A DNA stretch of 64,000 nucleotides from Gluconobacter cadivus (lineage in GTDB: Bacteria > Pseudomonadota > Alphaproteobacteria > Acetobacterales > Acetobacteraceae): assembly GCF_015244745.1 (NCBI RefSeq), contig NZ_JABCQI010000001.1, forward strand, positions 496,001-560,000. The letters are read 5' to 3'. Position 1 is the stretch's first letter. Every line of letters starts with the position of its first letter. The notes under the pieces were generated by a model. The model was given only the letters and a program-made list of their open reading frames with translations, was not told where the DNA came from and ran no database searches. Of the stretch, positions 26,544-35,361 are shown in pieces. A program made the translations under genes and the position numbers.

Positions 26544-27172
26544 CAGTGGTGCCCGTTCCCCGAATCATTCCCTGCTTTTCCCGCAACGGGCGGCGCAGGA
26601 TCGGCATGATGCGTGTCGGGGGAGCCTTCCATAATCCGGTCCATGATGGCCATCAGCACGCCCGAGACCACGAAAGCGAGATGGATGCCCACGCTCCATT
26701 CCAGAGCGCGCGTCGAGGTCTCATCCACACGGATGAAATCTGCCAGCACATGGATCGCGGACATGGCCACGATCGAGGCCATGAGCTTGATCTTGATGTC
26801 CCCGAACGTGACATGCCCGATCCAGCTCGGATAATCCTCATGGCTGCGGATATCGAGCCGCGAAACGAAATTCTCGTAGCCTGAGAACATGACGATCAGC
26901 AGCAGATTGGCCAGCAGGACCAGATCAATCAGATCCAGCACGCCGACGAAGACGTCGTCGAAATCCAGCCCCGTCGCCTTCAGCACCAGTCCGATCAGTT
27001 GCTGGAAGAACTTGAACGCCACCAGCAGCAGCCCGATCGTCAGGCCGAAATAGAGCGGTGCGGCGATCCAGCGCGTGGCGAAAAACGCACGCTCCATGAA
27101 GCCTTCGGCACGGCCGAAACTGCCGGTGCGTCGGGTGGACTGCGGATCGGGAGAAGGAGAGGAAGTCGTCAT
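26543..27172 (-). CDS. YqhA/UPF0114 membrane protein
   Basis: A 209-residue protein of the UPF0114 (YqhA) family. Seen are MERAFFATRWIAAPLYFGLTIGLLL, the conserved DLIDLVLLANLLLIVMFSGYENFVSRLD block, and LMASIVAMSAIHVLADF; three to four helices are expected. Function is unknown. The first 25 residues and the last 25 are extra, polar and His/Pro-rich compared with the usual 165-180 residue family members. Stop and downstream start overlap (TGATG). Confidence 0.92.
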   Translation of the reverse strand: MTTSSPSPDPQSTRRTGSFGRAEGFMERAFFATRWIAAPLYFGLTIGLLLVAFKFFQQLIGLVLKATGLDFDDVFVGVLDLIDLVLLANLLLIVMFSGYENFVSRLDIRSHEDYPSWIGHVTFGDIKIKLMASIVAMSAIHVLADFIRVDETSTRALEWSVGIHLAFVVSGVLMAIMDRIMEGSPDTHHADPAPPVAGKAGNDSGNGHH

Positions 27173-27236
27173 GCTTCCTCTCTACGATTTCAGGGGATGT
27201 TTCGCCACAGTGTTGTGAACGCTGGGCGTAAATCCC

Positions 27237-27818
27237 TTACGGTGTGATCTGCGTGCCCAGAACCTTGAGGAACTGCCCGATCCAGGCCGGATGTGCAGGC
27301 CATGCCGGACCGGTGACGAACTGCCCGTCTGTCACGGCGCCATCCATCGGGAGGGACTGGTAGTCGGCCCCGGCGAGCAGCACTTCCGCACGACAGGCCG
27401 GATAGGCCGAAATCTTCTTACCCTTGATGACGCCCGCCGCTGCCAGAAGCTGCGGACCATGACACACAGCCGCAACCGGCTTGCCGCTCTCAACGAATGC
27501 CCGCACCAGATCCAGCACGCTTTCTTCGGTGCTGAGCTGTTCTGGCGCACGTCCACCCGGAATAATCAGTGCGTCGTAAGAATCTGCCGTCGCGCCTGCA
27601 TAGGTCGCGTTCAGCGTGAAATTATGGCCGCGCTTTTCGGTGTAGGTCTGATGGCCTTCGAAATCGTGGATCGCCGTAACGACCTGCTCCCCGGCCTTTT
27701 TGCCCGGCGAGACCACATCGACCTTGTGCCCGACCAGAAGCAGCATCTGGAACGGCACCATGATTTCGTAATCCTCAACGAAATCACCTGCGATGATGAG
27801 AATACGTTTTTCAGCCAT
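27237..27818 (-). CDS. DJ-1/PfpI family protein
   Basis: A 193-residue cytoplasmic protein with the nucleophile elbow AVCHGPQLL (Cys119-His120) and the acidic partner near ILIIAGDFVEDYE. This pattern matches PfpI-like proteases, glyoxalase III and protein/nucleotide deglycases, whose activities are disputed. The loop EKRGHNFTLNATY and length fit the alphaproteobacterial PfpI branch. In a sugar-oxidising bacterium producing reactive carbonyls, a glyoxalase-type role is reasonable but inferred. It is divergent from the CDF genes with 174 bases between. Confidence 0.9.
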   Translation of the reverse strand: MAEKRILIIAGDFVEDYEIMVPFQMLLLVGHKVDVVSPGKKAGEQVVTAIHDFEGHQTYTEKRGHNFTLNATYAGATADSYDALIIPGGRAPEQLSTEESVLDLVRAFVESGKPVAAVCHGPQLLAAAGVIKGKKISAYPACRAEVLLAGADYQSLPMDGAVTDGQFVTGPAWPAHPAWIGQFLKVLGTQITP

Positions 27819-27992
27819 CGTTTCCTGTCCTTCTTCACAATCGCAGCCCTGAAGACTGCGGCCATTCTTCTATCTCTAACGACACCACGCTCCGCGCCGT
27901 TCGGCAACATCGTCACGCATGGGGATATAGAGATGGGACGGTCGCGTCACATGCGGTAAGGTTAGGCCTTCATTCTTGCAGCACTGGCCTCC

Positions 27993-29036
27993 ATGACTTC
28001 AGATCCCCACCACGCCTGCGATCACGACCATCATGACACCGCGTCGCCGCATGATCATGCAGGACATGACCACGCGGATCATGACCACCACGATCATGAC
28101 CATGGGGATTGTGACGGGCACAGTCATGGCTTCGGATTCGGACACCAGCACGTCCATGCGCCGGCAAGTTTCGGCGCAGCCTTCGCCATCGGGATCGCCC
28201 TGAACACGGCCTATGTCGCCGGGGAAGCGCTGTGGGGCATCTGGGCGCATTCGATGTCCCTGCTGGCCGATGCGGGCCACAACCTGTCCGACGTATTGGG
28301 TCTCGCGGGCGCATGGCTGGCGCAGGTTCTGGCGACCCGCCCTTCGAGCGCACGCTTCACCTATGGCCTGCGCCGCTCCACGATCCTTTCTGCTCTTGCG
28401 AATGCCACAATCCTGCTGCTCGTGACTGGCGGCATCGTCTGGGAATCCGTGCTGCGCCTGTTTTCCCACGAGATGGTGCAGGGCGAGGTCATCAGCTGGG
28501 TCGCGCTGGTCGGAATCGCCGTCAACGCCGTCACAGCCCTGCTGTTCATGAAAGGCGCCTCGAGCGACCTCAACATCCGTGGCGCTTTCCTGCACATGGC
28601 GGCGGATGCCGTCATGGCGTTCTCGGTCGTCATCGCCGGTCTGCTCATTTCCTTTACGGGCTATACGATCATCGACCCGATCATGAGCCTGATCGTCTCG
28701 GCTTCCATCGTGATCGGCACTTGGTCCCTGCTCCGCCGTTCACTGGATCTGGCGCTGGATGCGGTCCCGGCGGGGATCGATCCCGAGGCGGTTCAGACAG
28801 CGCTCCTTTCCGTCGAAGGCGTGTCCGGGCTGCATCATTTGCATATCTGGGCCATGAGCACGACCGAGACTGCCCTGACCGTCCATCTGCTGTGCGATCC
28901 TGCACATCCCGTCCCTCCGGACCGGATCATCGCCAACGCCGCCGCATTGCTGCGGACGCAGTTTGACATCGCCCACCCCACTTTCCAGCTTGAAACACAG
29001 CCCTCTGTCTGCGACACGCACCAGCCCTGCTGCTGA
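27993..29036 (+). CDS. Cation diffusion facilitator, CzcD/ZitB type with His-rich head
   Basis: A 347-residue metal/proton antiporter of the inner membrane. The first 55 residues are packed with His/Asp (repeated HDH, HDHAGHDHADHD and similar) and probably bind Zn or Co. Six helices follow, with the metal site HxxxD in LLADAGHNLSDVLGL and the second half-site HMAADAVMAFSV, then a C-terminal ferredoxin-like cytoplasmic domain ending in CDTHQPCC, a Cys-rich tail that may also bind metal. It lies nine bases before a second CDF gene and is likely co-transcribed with it. Confidence 0.94.
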   Translation: MTSDPHHACDHDHHDTASPHDHAGHDHADHDHHDHDHGDCDGHSHGFGFGHQHVHAPASFGAAFAIGIALNTAYVAGEALWGIWAHSMSLLADAGHNLSDVLGLAGAWLAQVLATRPSSARFTYGLRRSTILSALANATILLLVTGGIVWESVLRLFSHEMVQGEVISWVALVGIAVNAVTALLFMKGASSDLNIRGAFLHMAADAVMAFSVVIAGLLISFTGYTIIDPIMSLIVSASIVIGTWSLLRRSLDLALDAVPAGIDPEAVQTALLSVEGVSGLHHLHIWAMSTTETALTVHLLCDPAHPVPPDRIIANAAALLRTQFDIAHPTFQLETQPSVCDTHQPCC

Positions 29037-29045
29037 GGACGCGTC

Positions 29046-29939
29046 ATGACATCAACCCGCATCAAGGTCGCCCGGGCCTCCATCGCGCTGAGCGTGGTAG
29101 TCCTTGCCATAAAATACGCGGCCTATGTGGTTTCGGGCTCCAGCGCCCTGCTGTCGGACGCGATCGAGACCATCCTGAACGTGGTGGCGGCTGTCGGAAC
29201 GCTCTGGGCCATGTCCGTCGCGGCCCTTCCGGCCGACGACAATCACCCCTACGGCCACGGCAAGGCGGAATATCTGTCCGCCGTCCTCGAAGGCGTTCTG
29301 GTCGTCCTGACGGCGATCGGCATTCTGGTCATCGCCGTTCATGACTGGCGCCATCCCGAACCCATTCGCGCGCCCCTCTCCGGCGTGGCGCTGAACGCGC
29401 TGGCCGGGCTGGTCAATCTCATCTGGGGCCGCATTCTGATCACGGTCGGGCGCAAACAGGCCTCACAGGCGCTTCAGGCCGCAGGCGAACATGTTGTTTC
29501 GGATGTCTGGGCGACCGTGGCACTCGTGATCGGCGTCTCGCTGATCCCGCTGCTCAAATGGGACCGCCTCGACGCCGTGCTGTCCGGACTGGTCGCTCTG
29601 AACGTCATGCGCGCCGGCTTCTCCATGATGAAGCATTCCCTGTCCGGCCTGATGGACGAAGCGCCGTCGCCCGAACAGATGGAAGCGGTCAAGGCCGTGA
29701 TTTCCTCAAGCGCTACCGGCGCGCTGGAAGCCCATGACCTCCGCATCCGCAAGGTCGGCGCCCTGTCCTTCGTGGAGTTCCATCTCGTGGTGCCGAGCGC
29801 CCTGACCGTTCATGACGCCCACGAAATCTGCGACCAGATCGAAGCCGCCATCCGCTCCGAACTGGGCCGCGCCTCCATCCACATCCATGTCGAGCCTGAA
29901 GACAAGGCCAAACATTCCGGCGTTCTTGTCCTGAGCTGA
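29046..29939 (+). CDS. Cation diffusion facilitator, FieF-like
   Basis: A 297-residue CDF metal exporter with six helices and a C-terminal cytoplasmic domain. The first metal-site half is SDAIETILNVV (DxxxT/N, unlike the H/D pattern of the upstream CDF) and the second is AAGEHVVSDVWATVAL with the HxxxD pattern; HPYGHGKAEYL is the typical loop. The metal may be Fe, Mn or Zn; the first site suggests a different metal preference from its neighbour. ATG at 29046 has GAGGA seven bases upstream, nine bases after the previous stop. Confidence 0.93.
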   Translation: MTSTRIKVARASIALSVVVLAIKYAAYVVSGSSALLSDAIETILNVVAAVGTLWAMSVAALPADDNHPYGHGKAEYLSAVLEGVLVVLTAIGILVIAVHDWRHPEPIRAPLSGVALNALAGLVNLIWGRILITVGRKQASQALQAAGEHVVSDVWATVALVIGVSLIPLLKWDRLDAVLSGLVALNVMRAGFSMMKHSLSGLMDEAPSPEQMEAVKAVISSSATGALEAHDLRIRKVGALSFVEFHLVVPSALTVHDAHEICDQIEAAIRSELGRASIHIHVEPEDKAKHSGVLVLS

Positions 29940-30127
29940 AGATGGCCAAAGCAGCGCTGACTGTGCGGTTTATGACACAGCCCGGAACGGATTCGGTCCA
30001 CCGCGCCTCATCGGCGGAGAACCCTTGACCCTCCTCCCGCGTTGGTGGCAGGTGCACATCATCAGCGCACGGGCCTGAACCGGGCGTATCCTCCACAGCC
30101 CGACCCTCCTTCCCGGACGTCCGAATA

Positions 30128-31570
30128 TTGGCCGATACACCGCCTCCTTCTCCCGTTGCCGCTGTTCCCGCAGAGCCTCCGGCCACAGATGTGCGTTCCT
30201 CTGCCCATGCCATGCGCCGCAAAGACCGCATTCTGCATCTGAAGCGTTCGGCACAAGTAACAACGAACCAGTGGCGCCGCACGGCGGTCTACTGGCTCGG
30301 CGCGGTTCTGGTCGGTATCGTGGCTGTGCTGTTCGCGAGAGTAGGCGACTGGGCGGCAGGTGTGCGCCATCAGATCATCGCCTGGCACCCTGCGGCCATG
30401 CTGGTCGTAGCCCCGGTCGGACTGGCGCTCATCACATGGGCCACGCGGACCATCTTCAAGGGCGCACAGGGCTCCGGCATTCCCCAAACAATCGCGACCC
30501 TGCATATCGAAAATGTCGCGGTTGTGGACCGCGTGCTGTCCCTCAAGACCTCGCTTGGCAAAATCCTGCTGACCTCCTTCGGCCTGATCTGCGGCGCATC
30601 CATTGGGCGCGAAGGCCCGAGCGTGCAGGTTGGGGCGTCCATCATGCACGCCTTCTCGCGCCTGCTGGGACAGTCGAACATCGCCGCGCGACGCAGCATG
30701 ATCCTTGCAGGTGGCGCGGCAGGCATGGCCGCAGCGTTCAATACGCCCCTCGCCGGGATCATGTTCGCCATCGAGGAACTCTCCCATTCTTTCGAACAGA
30801 AGACCTCGGGCCGTACCCTCACGGTTGTCGTCCTCTCCGGCGTCACGGCCATCGCCCTGATCGGAAACTACACCTATTTCGGCCATGCAGACGTGGACGT
30901 TCCTGTCGGCACGGCATGGATCGCGGTTTTGACCTGCGGGATTCTCGGCGGTCTTGCGGGAGGCAGCTTCTCGGCCATTCTCATCAAAGCCTCACGCGGC
31001 ATTCCGGGGTGGGTCGGACACTTCGCCGCCACACGTCCGATCGCCTTTGCCGCGTCCTGCGGCTTCATACTGGCCCTGATCGGCCTCCTCTCCAAAGGCG
31101 CGACCTACGGCACGGGCTACGATCAGGCCAGCGCCATTTTCAACGGGACCGAGCATTATCCGGCCTCGTTCTTCGTCCTCAAATATCTGGCGATGATCGT
31201 CTCGTACTGCTCCGGCATCCCCGGCGGCATGTTCGCCCCGTCACTCGCCATCGGCGCAGGAATTGGCGGCTGGGTGGAGCAGTTCCTGCCGCACACCACG
31301 CCCGGCGCGGTCGTCCTGCTGGGTACGGTGGCGTATTTCTGCGGCATGTCGCAGTCCCCCCTGACCGCAACCATCATCGTCATGGAAATGTGCGACAACC
31401 AGCAGGTTACGCTTGCGCTGCTGGCCACGTCCTTTCTGGCGTTCGGCGTGTCAAAAATGATCTGCCCGCATTCGCTCTATAGCTGCCTTGCCGACCGCTT
31501 CATGGAAGCGAACGATCGCGGCGCCCATCACACCCCGCCCCCGACGGACAAGCAAAAACCGGCACCCTAA
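30128..31570 (+). CDS. ClC family chloride transporter
   Basis: A 480-residue voltage-gated-channel-type chloride protein. The three selectivity motifs are present: GSGIPQ, GREGP (containing the gating glutamate) and GGMFAPSLAIGA. The retained glutamate is compatible with a Cl-/H+ exchanger that supports acid resistance, an inference. The start is uncertain: TTG at 30128, GTG at 30191 and ATG at 30212 are possible, and the first 45 residues are polar. There is no CBS domain. Its stop is 28 bases from the convergent acid phosphatase. Confidence 0.92.
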   Translation: MADTPPPSPVAAVPAEPPATDVRSSAHAMRRKDRILHLKRSAQVTTNQWRRTAVYWLGAVLVGIVAVLFARVGDWAAGVRHQIIAWHPAAMLVVAPVGLALITWATRTIFKGAQGSGIPQTIATLHIENVAVVDRVLSLKTSLGKILLTSFGLICGASIGREGPSVQVGASIMHAFSRLLGQSNIAARRSMILAGGAAGMAAAFNTPLAGIMFAIEELSHSFEQKTSGRTLTVVVLSGVTAIALIGNYTYFGHADVDVPVGTAWIAVLTCGILGGLAGGSFSAILIKASRGIPGWVGHFAATRPIAFAASCGFILALIGLLSKGATYGTGYDQASAIFNGTEHYPASFFVLKYLAMIVSYCSGIPGGMFAPSLAIGAGIGGWVEQFLPHTTPGAVVLLGTVAYFCGMSQSPLTATIIVMEMCDNQQVTLALLATSFLAFGVSKMICPHSLYSCLADRFMEANDRGAHHTPPPTDKQKPAP

Positions 31571-31598
31571 TTTTTTCAGGAGCGCCGTCCGTCCCGCC

Positions 31599-32405
31599 TC
31601 AGGGTTCGCTGAGCAAAGAGTGCGTCGCAGCCTCCTGTTCTACCGCGCAACGTGCCGCATCGGGCGCGACCGGATGGACCTGCATCGCCAGCAGTTCACG
31701 CCGTGCCGCTGTCAGATCGTCCTGAAGGTCCGGATTGGCCAAAAGCGCATCCATCAGAGACGACGCATTCAGATAACCGGCCTGAACGTCGGATTTCCAA
31801 TGCGCGCCACACACGATCCGGCTCTCTCCGAACACCCGCCCACGCTGAAGCAGCGCCGTGGCATGTTCGGGCATCAGATGTGCCAAAAGCAGCGCCATGC
31901 CATATCCCGCCGTTGTATGGCCTGAAGGATAAGACGCGTGCAGCCCGAGCCCATCGGGAGACGTGCAGATCGGCAGATTCGTGCCTACAAAGGGGCGCGT
32001 GCGGTGCCAGAATGTCTTGGCTTCGGATGTCCGACGGCCAACAGCATGGCGGATTCGCTCTAACACCCGCGCCAGATGGGGCGCCTTTGCGAGGTCGAGA
32101 TCGAACCCTGCCGCACACGAGAAATCCCGAACCAGATGTGCCGGGTCCAGATCCGCGTCGCTCTGAGCCAGTTGCCAGCGCGGTGTGTCCTTCAGGGCGC
32201 GCGTGGCACGGAACACCCGGTCATCGTCAATCTGCGCCGCGCTCCCTTTCACGGGAGGCGGTGCCAGAACAAGCCGCTCGTCCGGTGCCGCACTTTCAGG
32301 CAATGCTTCGTTATGCCGCGCTGATGGAGCGCAGGCCGAGAGAACAGAAGCACATAAAAGTAAGGCAACAGGCAAACGAGTGGCAGAACGCATGGGCCGG
32401 AACAT
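31599..32405 (-). CDS. Class A acid phosphatase, PAP2 lipoprotein
   Basis: A 268-residue protein starting at ATG 32405 (or 32393). The lipobox LSAC after a hydrophobic signal predicts a lipoprotein in the periplasm or outer membrane. The three phosphatase motifs are intact: KTFWHRTRPF (KxxxxxxRP), YPSGHTTAGYG (PSGH) and SRIVCGAHWKSD (SRxxxxxHxxxD), typical of the class A nonspecific acid phosphatase (PhoN/PhoC) group, which release phosphate from many organic esters at low pH. Length fits. Convergent with the ClC gene and divergent from the Rdx gene. Confidence 0.93.
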   Translation of the reverse strand: MFRPMRSATRLPVALLLCASVLSACAPSARHNEALPESAAPDERLVLAPPPVKGSAAQIDDDRVFRATRALKDTPRWQLAQSDADLDPAHLVRDFSCAAGFDLDLAKAPHLARVLERIRHAVGRRTSEAKTFWHRTRPFVGTNLPICTSPDGLGLHASYPSGHTTAGYGMALLLAHLMPEHATALLQRGRVFGESRIVCGAHWKSDVQAGYLNASSLMDALLANPDLQDDLTAARRELLAMQVHPVAPDAARCAVEQEAATHSLLSEP

Positions 32406-32519
32406 CCCGTCAGAGAGTAATACCCCTACCCTTAGCGTCGGGCGCTCCTGACGCGAAGGCTTTTCCGCATGAAGCCCTCATGACAATATCCAAGCTCCAG
32501 AGCCCGACAGGATCGCCCC

Positions 32520-32819
32520 ATGACGTCCACTGCGCCCCGAATTTCCATCCGCTACTGCACCCAGTGCAACTGGCTGCTCCGTTCCGGCTGGATGGCTCAG
32601 GAACTGCTGTCGACATTCGGTCAGGCTCTGGGCGAAGTCGCGCTGATCCCCGATACCGGAGGCCGTTTCGAAATTCATGTGGACGAGACGCTGATCTGGG
32701 AGCGCAAACGCGACGGAGGGTTCCCCGGCCCCAAGGACCTGAAACAGCGCGTGCGGGACATCATCGACCCCGAACGCGACCTCGGACATACCGACCGCCC
32801 CTCCAGTCAGCAATCCTGA
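32520..32819 (+). CDS. Rdx/SelT-SelW-SelH family redox protein
   Basis: A 99-residue protein with the thioredoxin-like CxxC site Cys13-Thr-Gln-Cys16 in ISIRYCTQCNWLLRSGWMAQELL, then FEIHVDETLIWERKRDGGFPGPKDLKQRVRD. This is the usual Rdx architecture; the selenocysteine of eukaryotic members is a plain Cys here. A redox role is known only in general. It ends one base before the convergent response regulator. No linked pathway genes. Confidence 0.93.
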   Translation: MTSTAPRISIRYCTQCNWLLRSGWMAQELLSTFGQALGEVALIPDTGGRFEIHVDETLIWERKRDGGFPGPKDLKQRVRDIIDPERDLGHTDRPSSQQS

Positions 32820-33200
32820 TCAGGTCATTGTCTCGAAAGTCTTTCTGACCTGATCGAGACTATAGGGTTTGGGAACGAACAGACCGCGTATCGGCAGTCG
32901 GACCTGATCTGCGGGCATGTCCGCGGATGTCAGGATGATTTTCACGGGGGGCCAGCGTTTGCGTGCAATTTCCGCTAGCTTCTGACCGTCTTCTCCATCA
33001 GGCAGATGAATATCGGCAAACAGGTAACGGATCGTCGGGTCCGTCTCAAGCAACGCAATGGCATCCGCCGTCGAACGCGCGCTCAGGGTTCTGAAACCGG
33101 CACCCTCGAAATAGTCTTCCGTCATCATGCGAATGAACACGATGTCTTCGACAATCAGGATGGTGGGCCGTGTCTCAGGGTCCTGGGGCATAAAAATCAC
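32820..33200 (-). CDS. Single-domain response regulator
   Basis: A 126-residue receiver domain with no output domain. The acidic pair VED, the phosphoacceptor Asp63 in LFADIHLPDG, ILTSADM with the switch Ser/Thr, and VPKPYS with the conserved Lys-Pro are present. The start is either GTG 33200 (GGAG four bases away) or ATG 33191. It sits 16 bases downstream of the HWE kinase gene, so the pair should form one operon, resembling LovK-LovR pairs where a single-domain regulator tunes the kinase output. That analogy is inferred. Confidence 0.93.
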   Translation of the reverse strand: MIFMPQDPETRPTILIVEDIVFIRMMTEDYFEGAGFRTLSARSTADAIALLETDPTIRYLFADIHLPDGEDGQKLAEIARKRWPPVKIILTSADMPADQVRLPIRGLFVPKPYSLDQVRKTFETMT

Positions 33201-33216
33201 AGGTCTCCGGTCAGTC

Positions 33217-35286
33217 TCAGAGTGTTGCGAGCGACAGGGTCGGCGCAGTCAGATCCGCACATAAACCCGTTGACGCGTAATGAAGTTCCGTTTTTCCGTG
33301 TCGGCCCAGTCCGGACCTGAGAAGACGGACGCCAAATCCGGTTCGCTTCGGCGGTGTAACGGGCGGTCCGCCTGTCTCCCGCCACTTCAGCGTCATCACG
33401 GCCTCTGCGCCCGTAATCGTCCAGCTGAGGGACACCTTCCCGTCCGGAACACTGAGGGCGCCATATTTCACGGCGTTGGTTGCCAGTTCGTGCAGCGCCA
33501 TCGAAAAGGAGGTCGCCGTATCGGGTCCGAGCTTGAGAAACGGTCCGGACACCTCGACCCGCTCTTCAACGCCCAGCGGCGTCAGCACTCCGCGAACCAG
33601 ACTGGCCAGATCGGTGGACTGCCAGTTCCGACGCATCAGCAAATCGTGCGCCGCACTGAGCGCCACCAGACGGGATGTGAACGTTGCAAGCGGCCCCTGA
33701 TCATCCACGTTCCGGAATCCCTGATGCGCAAGACTCTGGACGATGCTGAGCGTATTCTTGAGACGATGCAGGATTTCATGATTGACGATTTCCTGCCGCG
33801 CCTCGGCCTCCCATTCGTCCAGCGCCGTAAAAATCCGATCAGAGCCTGTGCGGATGAAGGACGTCTCATCCAGCGTCCAGTCTCGTGGCGTGGCGCTATG
33901 GACAAACAGACAGCCCGTCAGTTCAGCATGATCCATTTTCGGAACAATGATCTGCGCCTCCACACCCAGCGCGCGACAGGCCTCCTGTTCTTCCTCCATC
34001 CAGGACGGATTGGAAAGATCGTCCAGAATGAGAACAGCGCCACTACGAAGAAAATTGGACGTGCGGCGAAATGTCTGAAATGTAAAAACCCCCGAAATCG
34101 GCGGCACATCAGGGCTGCACCAGCCATGATCGATGGTGAAAACCTCATCACGCATTGTAATGGCCGCAAACCCGACACGCTGGACCTCAAGCCTGCGCCC
34201 GAGAAGTTCGCAGGCCTCTGTCAGAGCCTGCCTGCGGGTCGTGGCGGCACGCAGGGCATCCTCAACCGCGAGCAACGTGGTCAGACGACTGGTCGCGTTT
34301 TTCTCCGGGGTGATGTCCTGAAGCGTTCCGATCAGTCGGACCGGACGTCCGGACGCGTCCCTGTCCAGCACGCCCTGACGCAGAACCCAGCGCTCTTTGC
34401 GATCATCATCCCGGACAATCCGGTATTCCAGTTTCAGGGGAGCAGAACCGTCCAGAAGTTCTGACAGAAGCGGAATCCGTGCCTTGTCATCCTCATGCAC
34501 CCGCTGGGCCCATTGTGGTGCGGTCACGACTTCGGTGACGGGCATGCCGATAATACGACAGACTTCAGGAGAAACGGTGATGTCCCCACTGACCAGATCG
34601 TATTCATAAATACCCACGCCTCCTGCCGCGCCCGCAGCCTGATGGAGTGCATATTTTTCGCGCGCCTGCCGCCGTTCCGCTTCTGCCTGACGGGCCTCTC
34701 GGGCAACACGCTTGCGACGGAGCTGCTGCGCAGCCAGTCGCCGTTCCTGTGCGATCGTCTCCCGACGCAGTTCCATCAGCCGCATGGTCTGCCGGGCCAG
34801 AGCGGCCAAGCCGTCATGCTCGCGCTGTGAAAGCCCCTGCGGACGTTTTTGCAGATCTACGACGCATAATGTCCCGAAAATCTCGTTTTCGGCTGTAAAC
34901 AACGGATATCCCGCATAGAACCGCAGACCCGGCGCACCGCAGACAAGACTGTTCCTGCGCGTCTCCGGATCGGCCATCATATCGGTGATCACCACCGGCG
35001 CCCGTCGAGCTATGACAGCCGCACATCCGGAATTTTCCAGCGCGCCATAGGTCTGATCGGTTCCGACACGCGCGGAAAACCAGAGCTGATCTCCGTCCAG
35101 AATACTGACCAGTGCGATTGGCGTGCGGCATAATGACGCCGCAGCGATGGCAAGATCGTCCAGATCGAGATCAGAAAATGCTTCCAGGTCTCCGTAGGCG
35201 CCCAGCCCGGCAGAGTTGCCCGGTTGCACGGCGGACGATGATAGAGTCTCCAGATCCGCCTCCTGAACAGGAACCCTGTCCTGCAT
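33217..35286 (-). CDS. HWE-family sensor histidine kinase, GAF-PAS-GAF
   Basis: A 689-residue cytoplasmic sensor. Order: GAF (about 30-175, SLCRTPIALVSILDGDQLWFSAR), coiled region, PAS_3 (about 222-330, IYEYDLVSGDITVSPEVCRIIG to RLIGTLQDIT), second GAF-like part (about 340-490), then the HWE kinase core HEILHRLKNTLSIVQSLAHQ, HELATNAVKYGALS and KWRETGGPPV with the diagnostic WxE. No membrane helix, Cys adduct site or flavin motif (NCRFLQ) is seen, so it senses an internal signal. It is paired with the single-domain regulator just downstream. Confidence 0.94.
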   Translation of the reverse strand: MQDRVPVQEADLETLSSSAVQPGNSAGLGAYGDLEAFSDLDLDDLAIAAASLCRTPIALVSILDGDQLWFSARVGTDQTYGALENSGCAAVIARRAPVVITDMMADPETRRNSLVCGAPGLRFYAGYPLFTAENEIFGTLCVVDLQKRPQGLSQREHDGLAALARQTMRLMELRRETIAQERRLAAQQLRRKRVAREARQAEAERRQAREKYALHQAAGAAGGVGIYEYDLVSGDITVSPEVCRIIGMPVTEVVTAPQWAQRVHEDDKARIPLLSELLDGSAPLKLEYRIVRDDDRKERWVLRQGVLDRDASGRPVRLIGTLQDITPEKNATSRLTTLLAVEDALRAATTRRQALTEACELLGRRLEVQRVGFAAITMRDEVFTIDHGWCSPDVPPISGVFTFQTFRRTSNFLRSGAVLILDDLSNPSWMEEEQEACRALGVEAQIIVPKMDHAELTGCLFVHSATPRDWTLDETSFIRTGSDRIFTALDEWEAEARQEIVNHEILHRLKNTLSIVQSLAHQGFRNVDDQGPLATFTSRLVALSAAHDLLMRRNWQSTDLASLVRGVLTPLGVEERVEVSGPFLKLGPDTATSFSMALHELATNAVKYGALSVPDGKVSLSWTITGAEAVMTLKWRETGGPPVTPPKRTGFGVRLLRSGLGRHGKTELHYASTGLCADLTAPTLSLATL

Positions 35287-35361
35287 CAGACAGACATACC
35301 GCGTTTCCGCTCCAGCAACAATTGACCCGCTGCGTCAGCACGCATCGGGCACAAGCATGGC

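Noticed and set aside
28017-28160. Repeated CATGACCA-like DNA at the start of the first CDF gene
   Set aside because: Looks like a tandem repeat or CRISPR-like array at first sight, but encodes the in-frame His/Asp-rich N-terminus, with irregular spacing and no constant repeat.
31652-32848. 398-codon plus-strand frame opposite the acid phosphatase
   Set aside because: The minus strand encodes a complete class A phosphatase; the plus product has no motif and runs into the Rdx gene.
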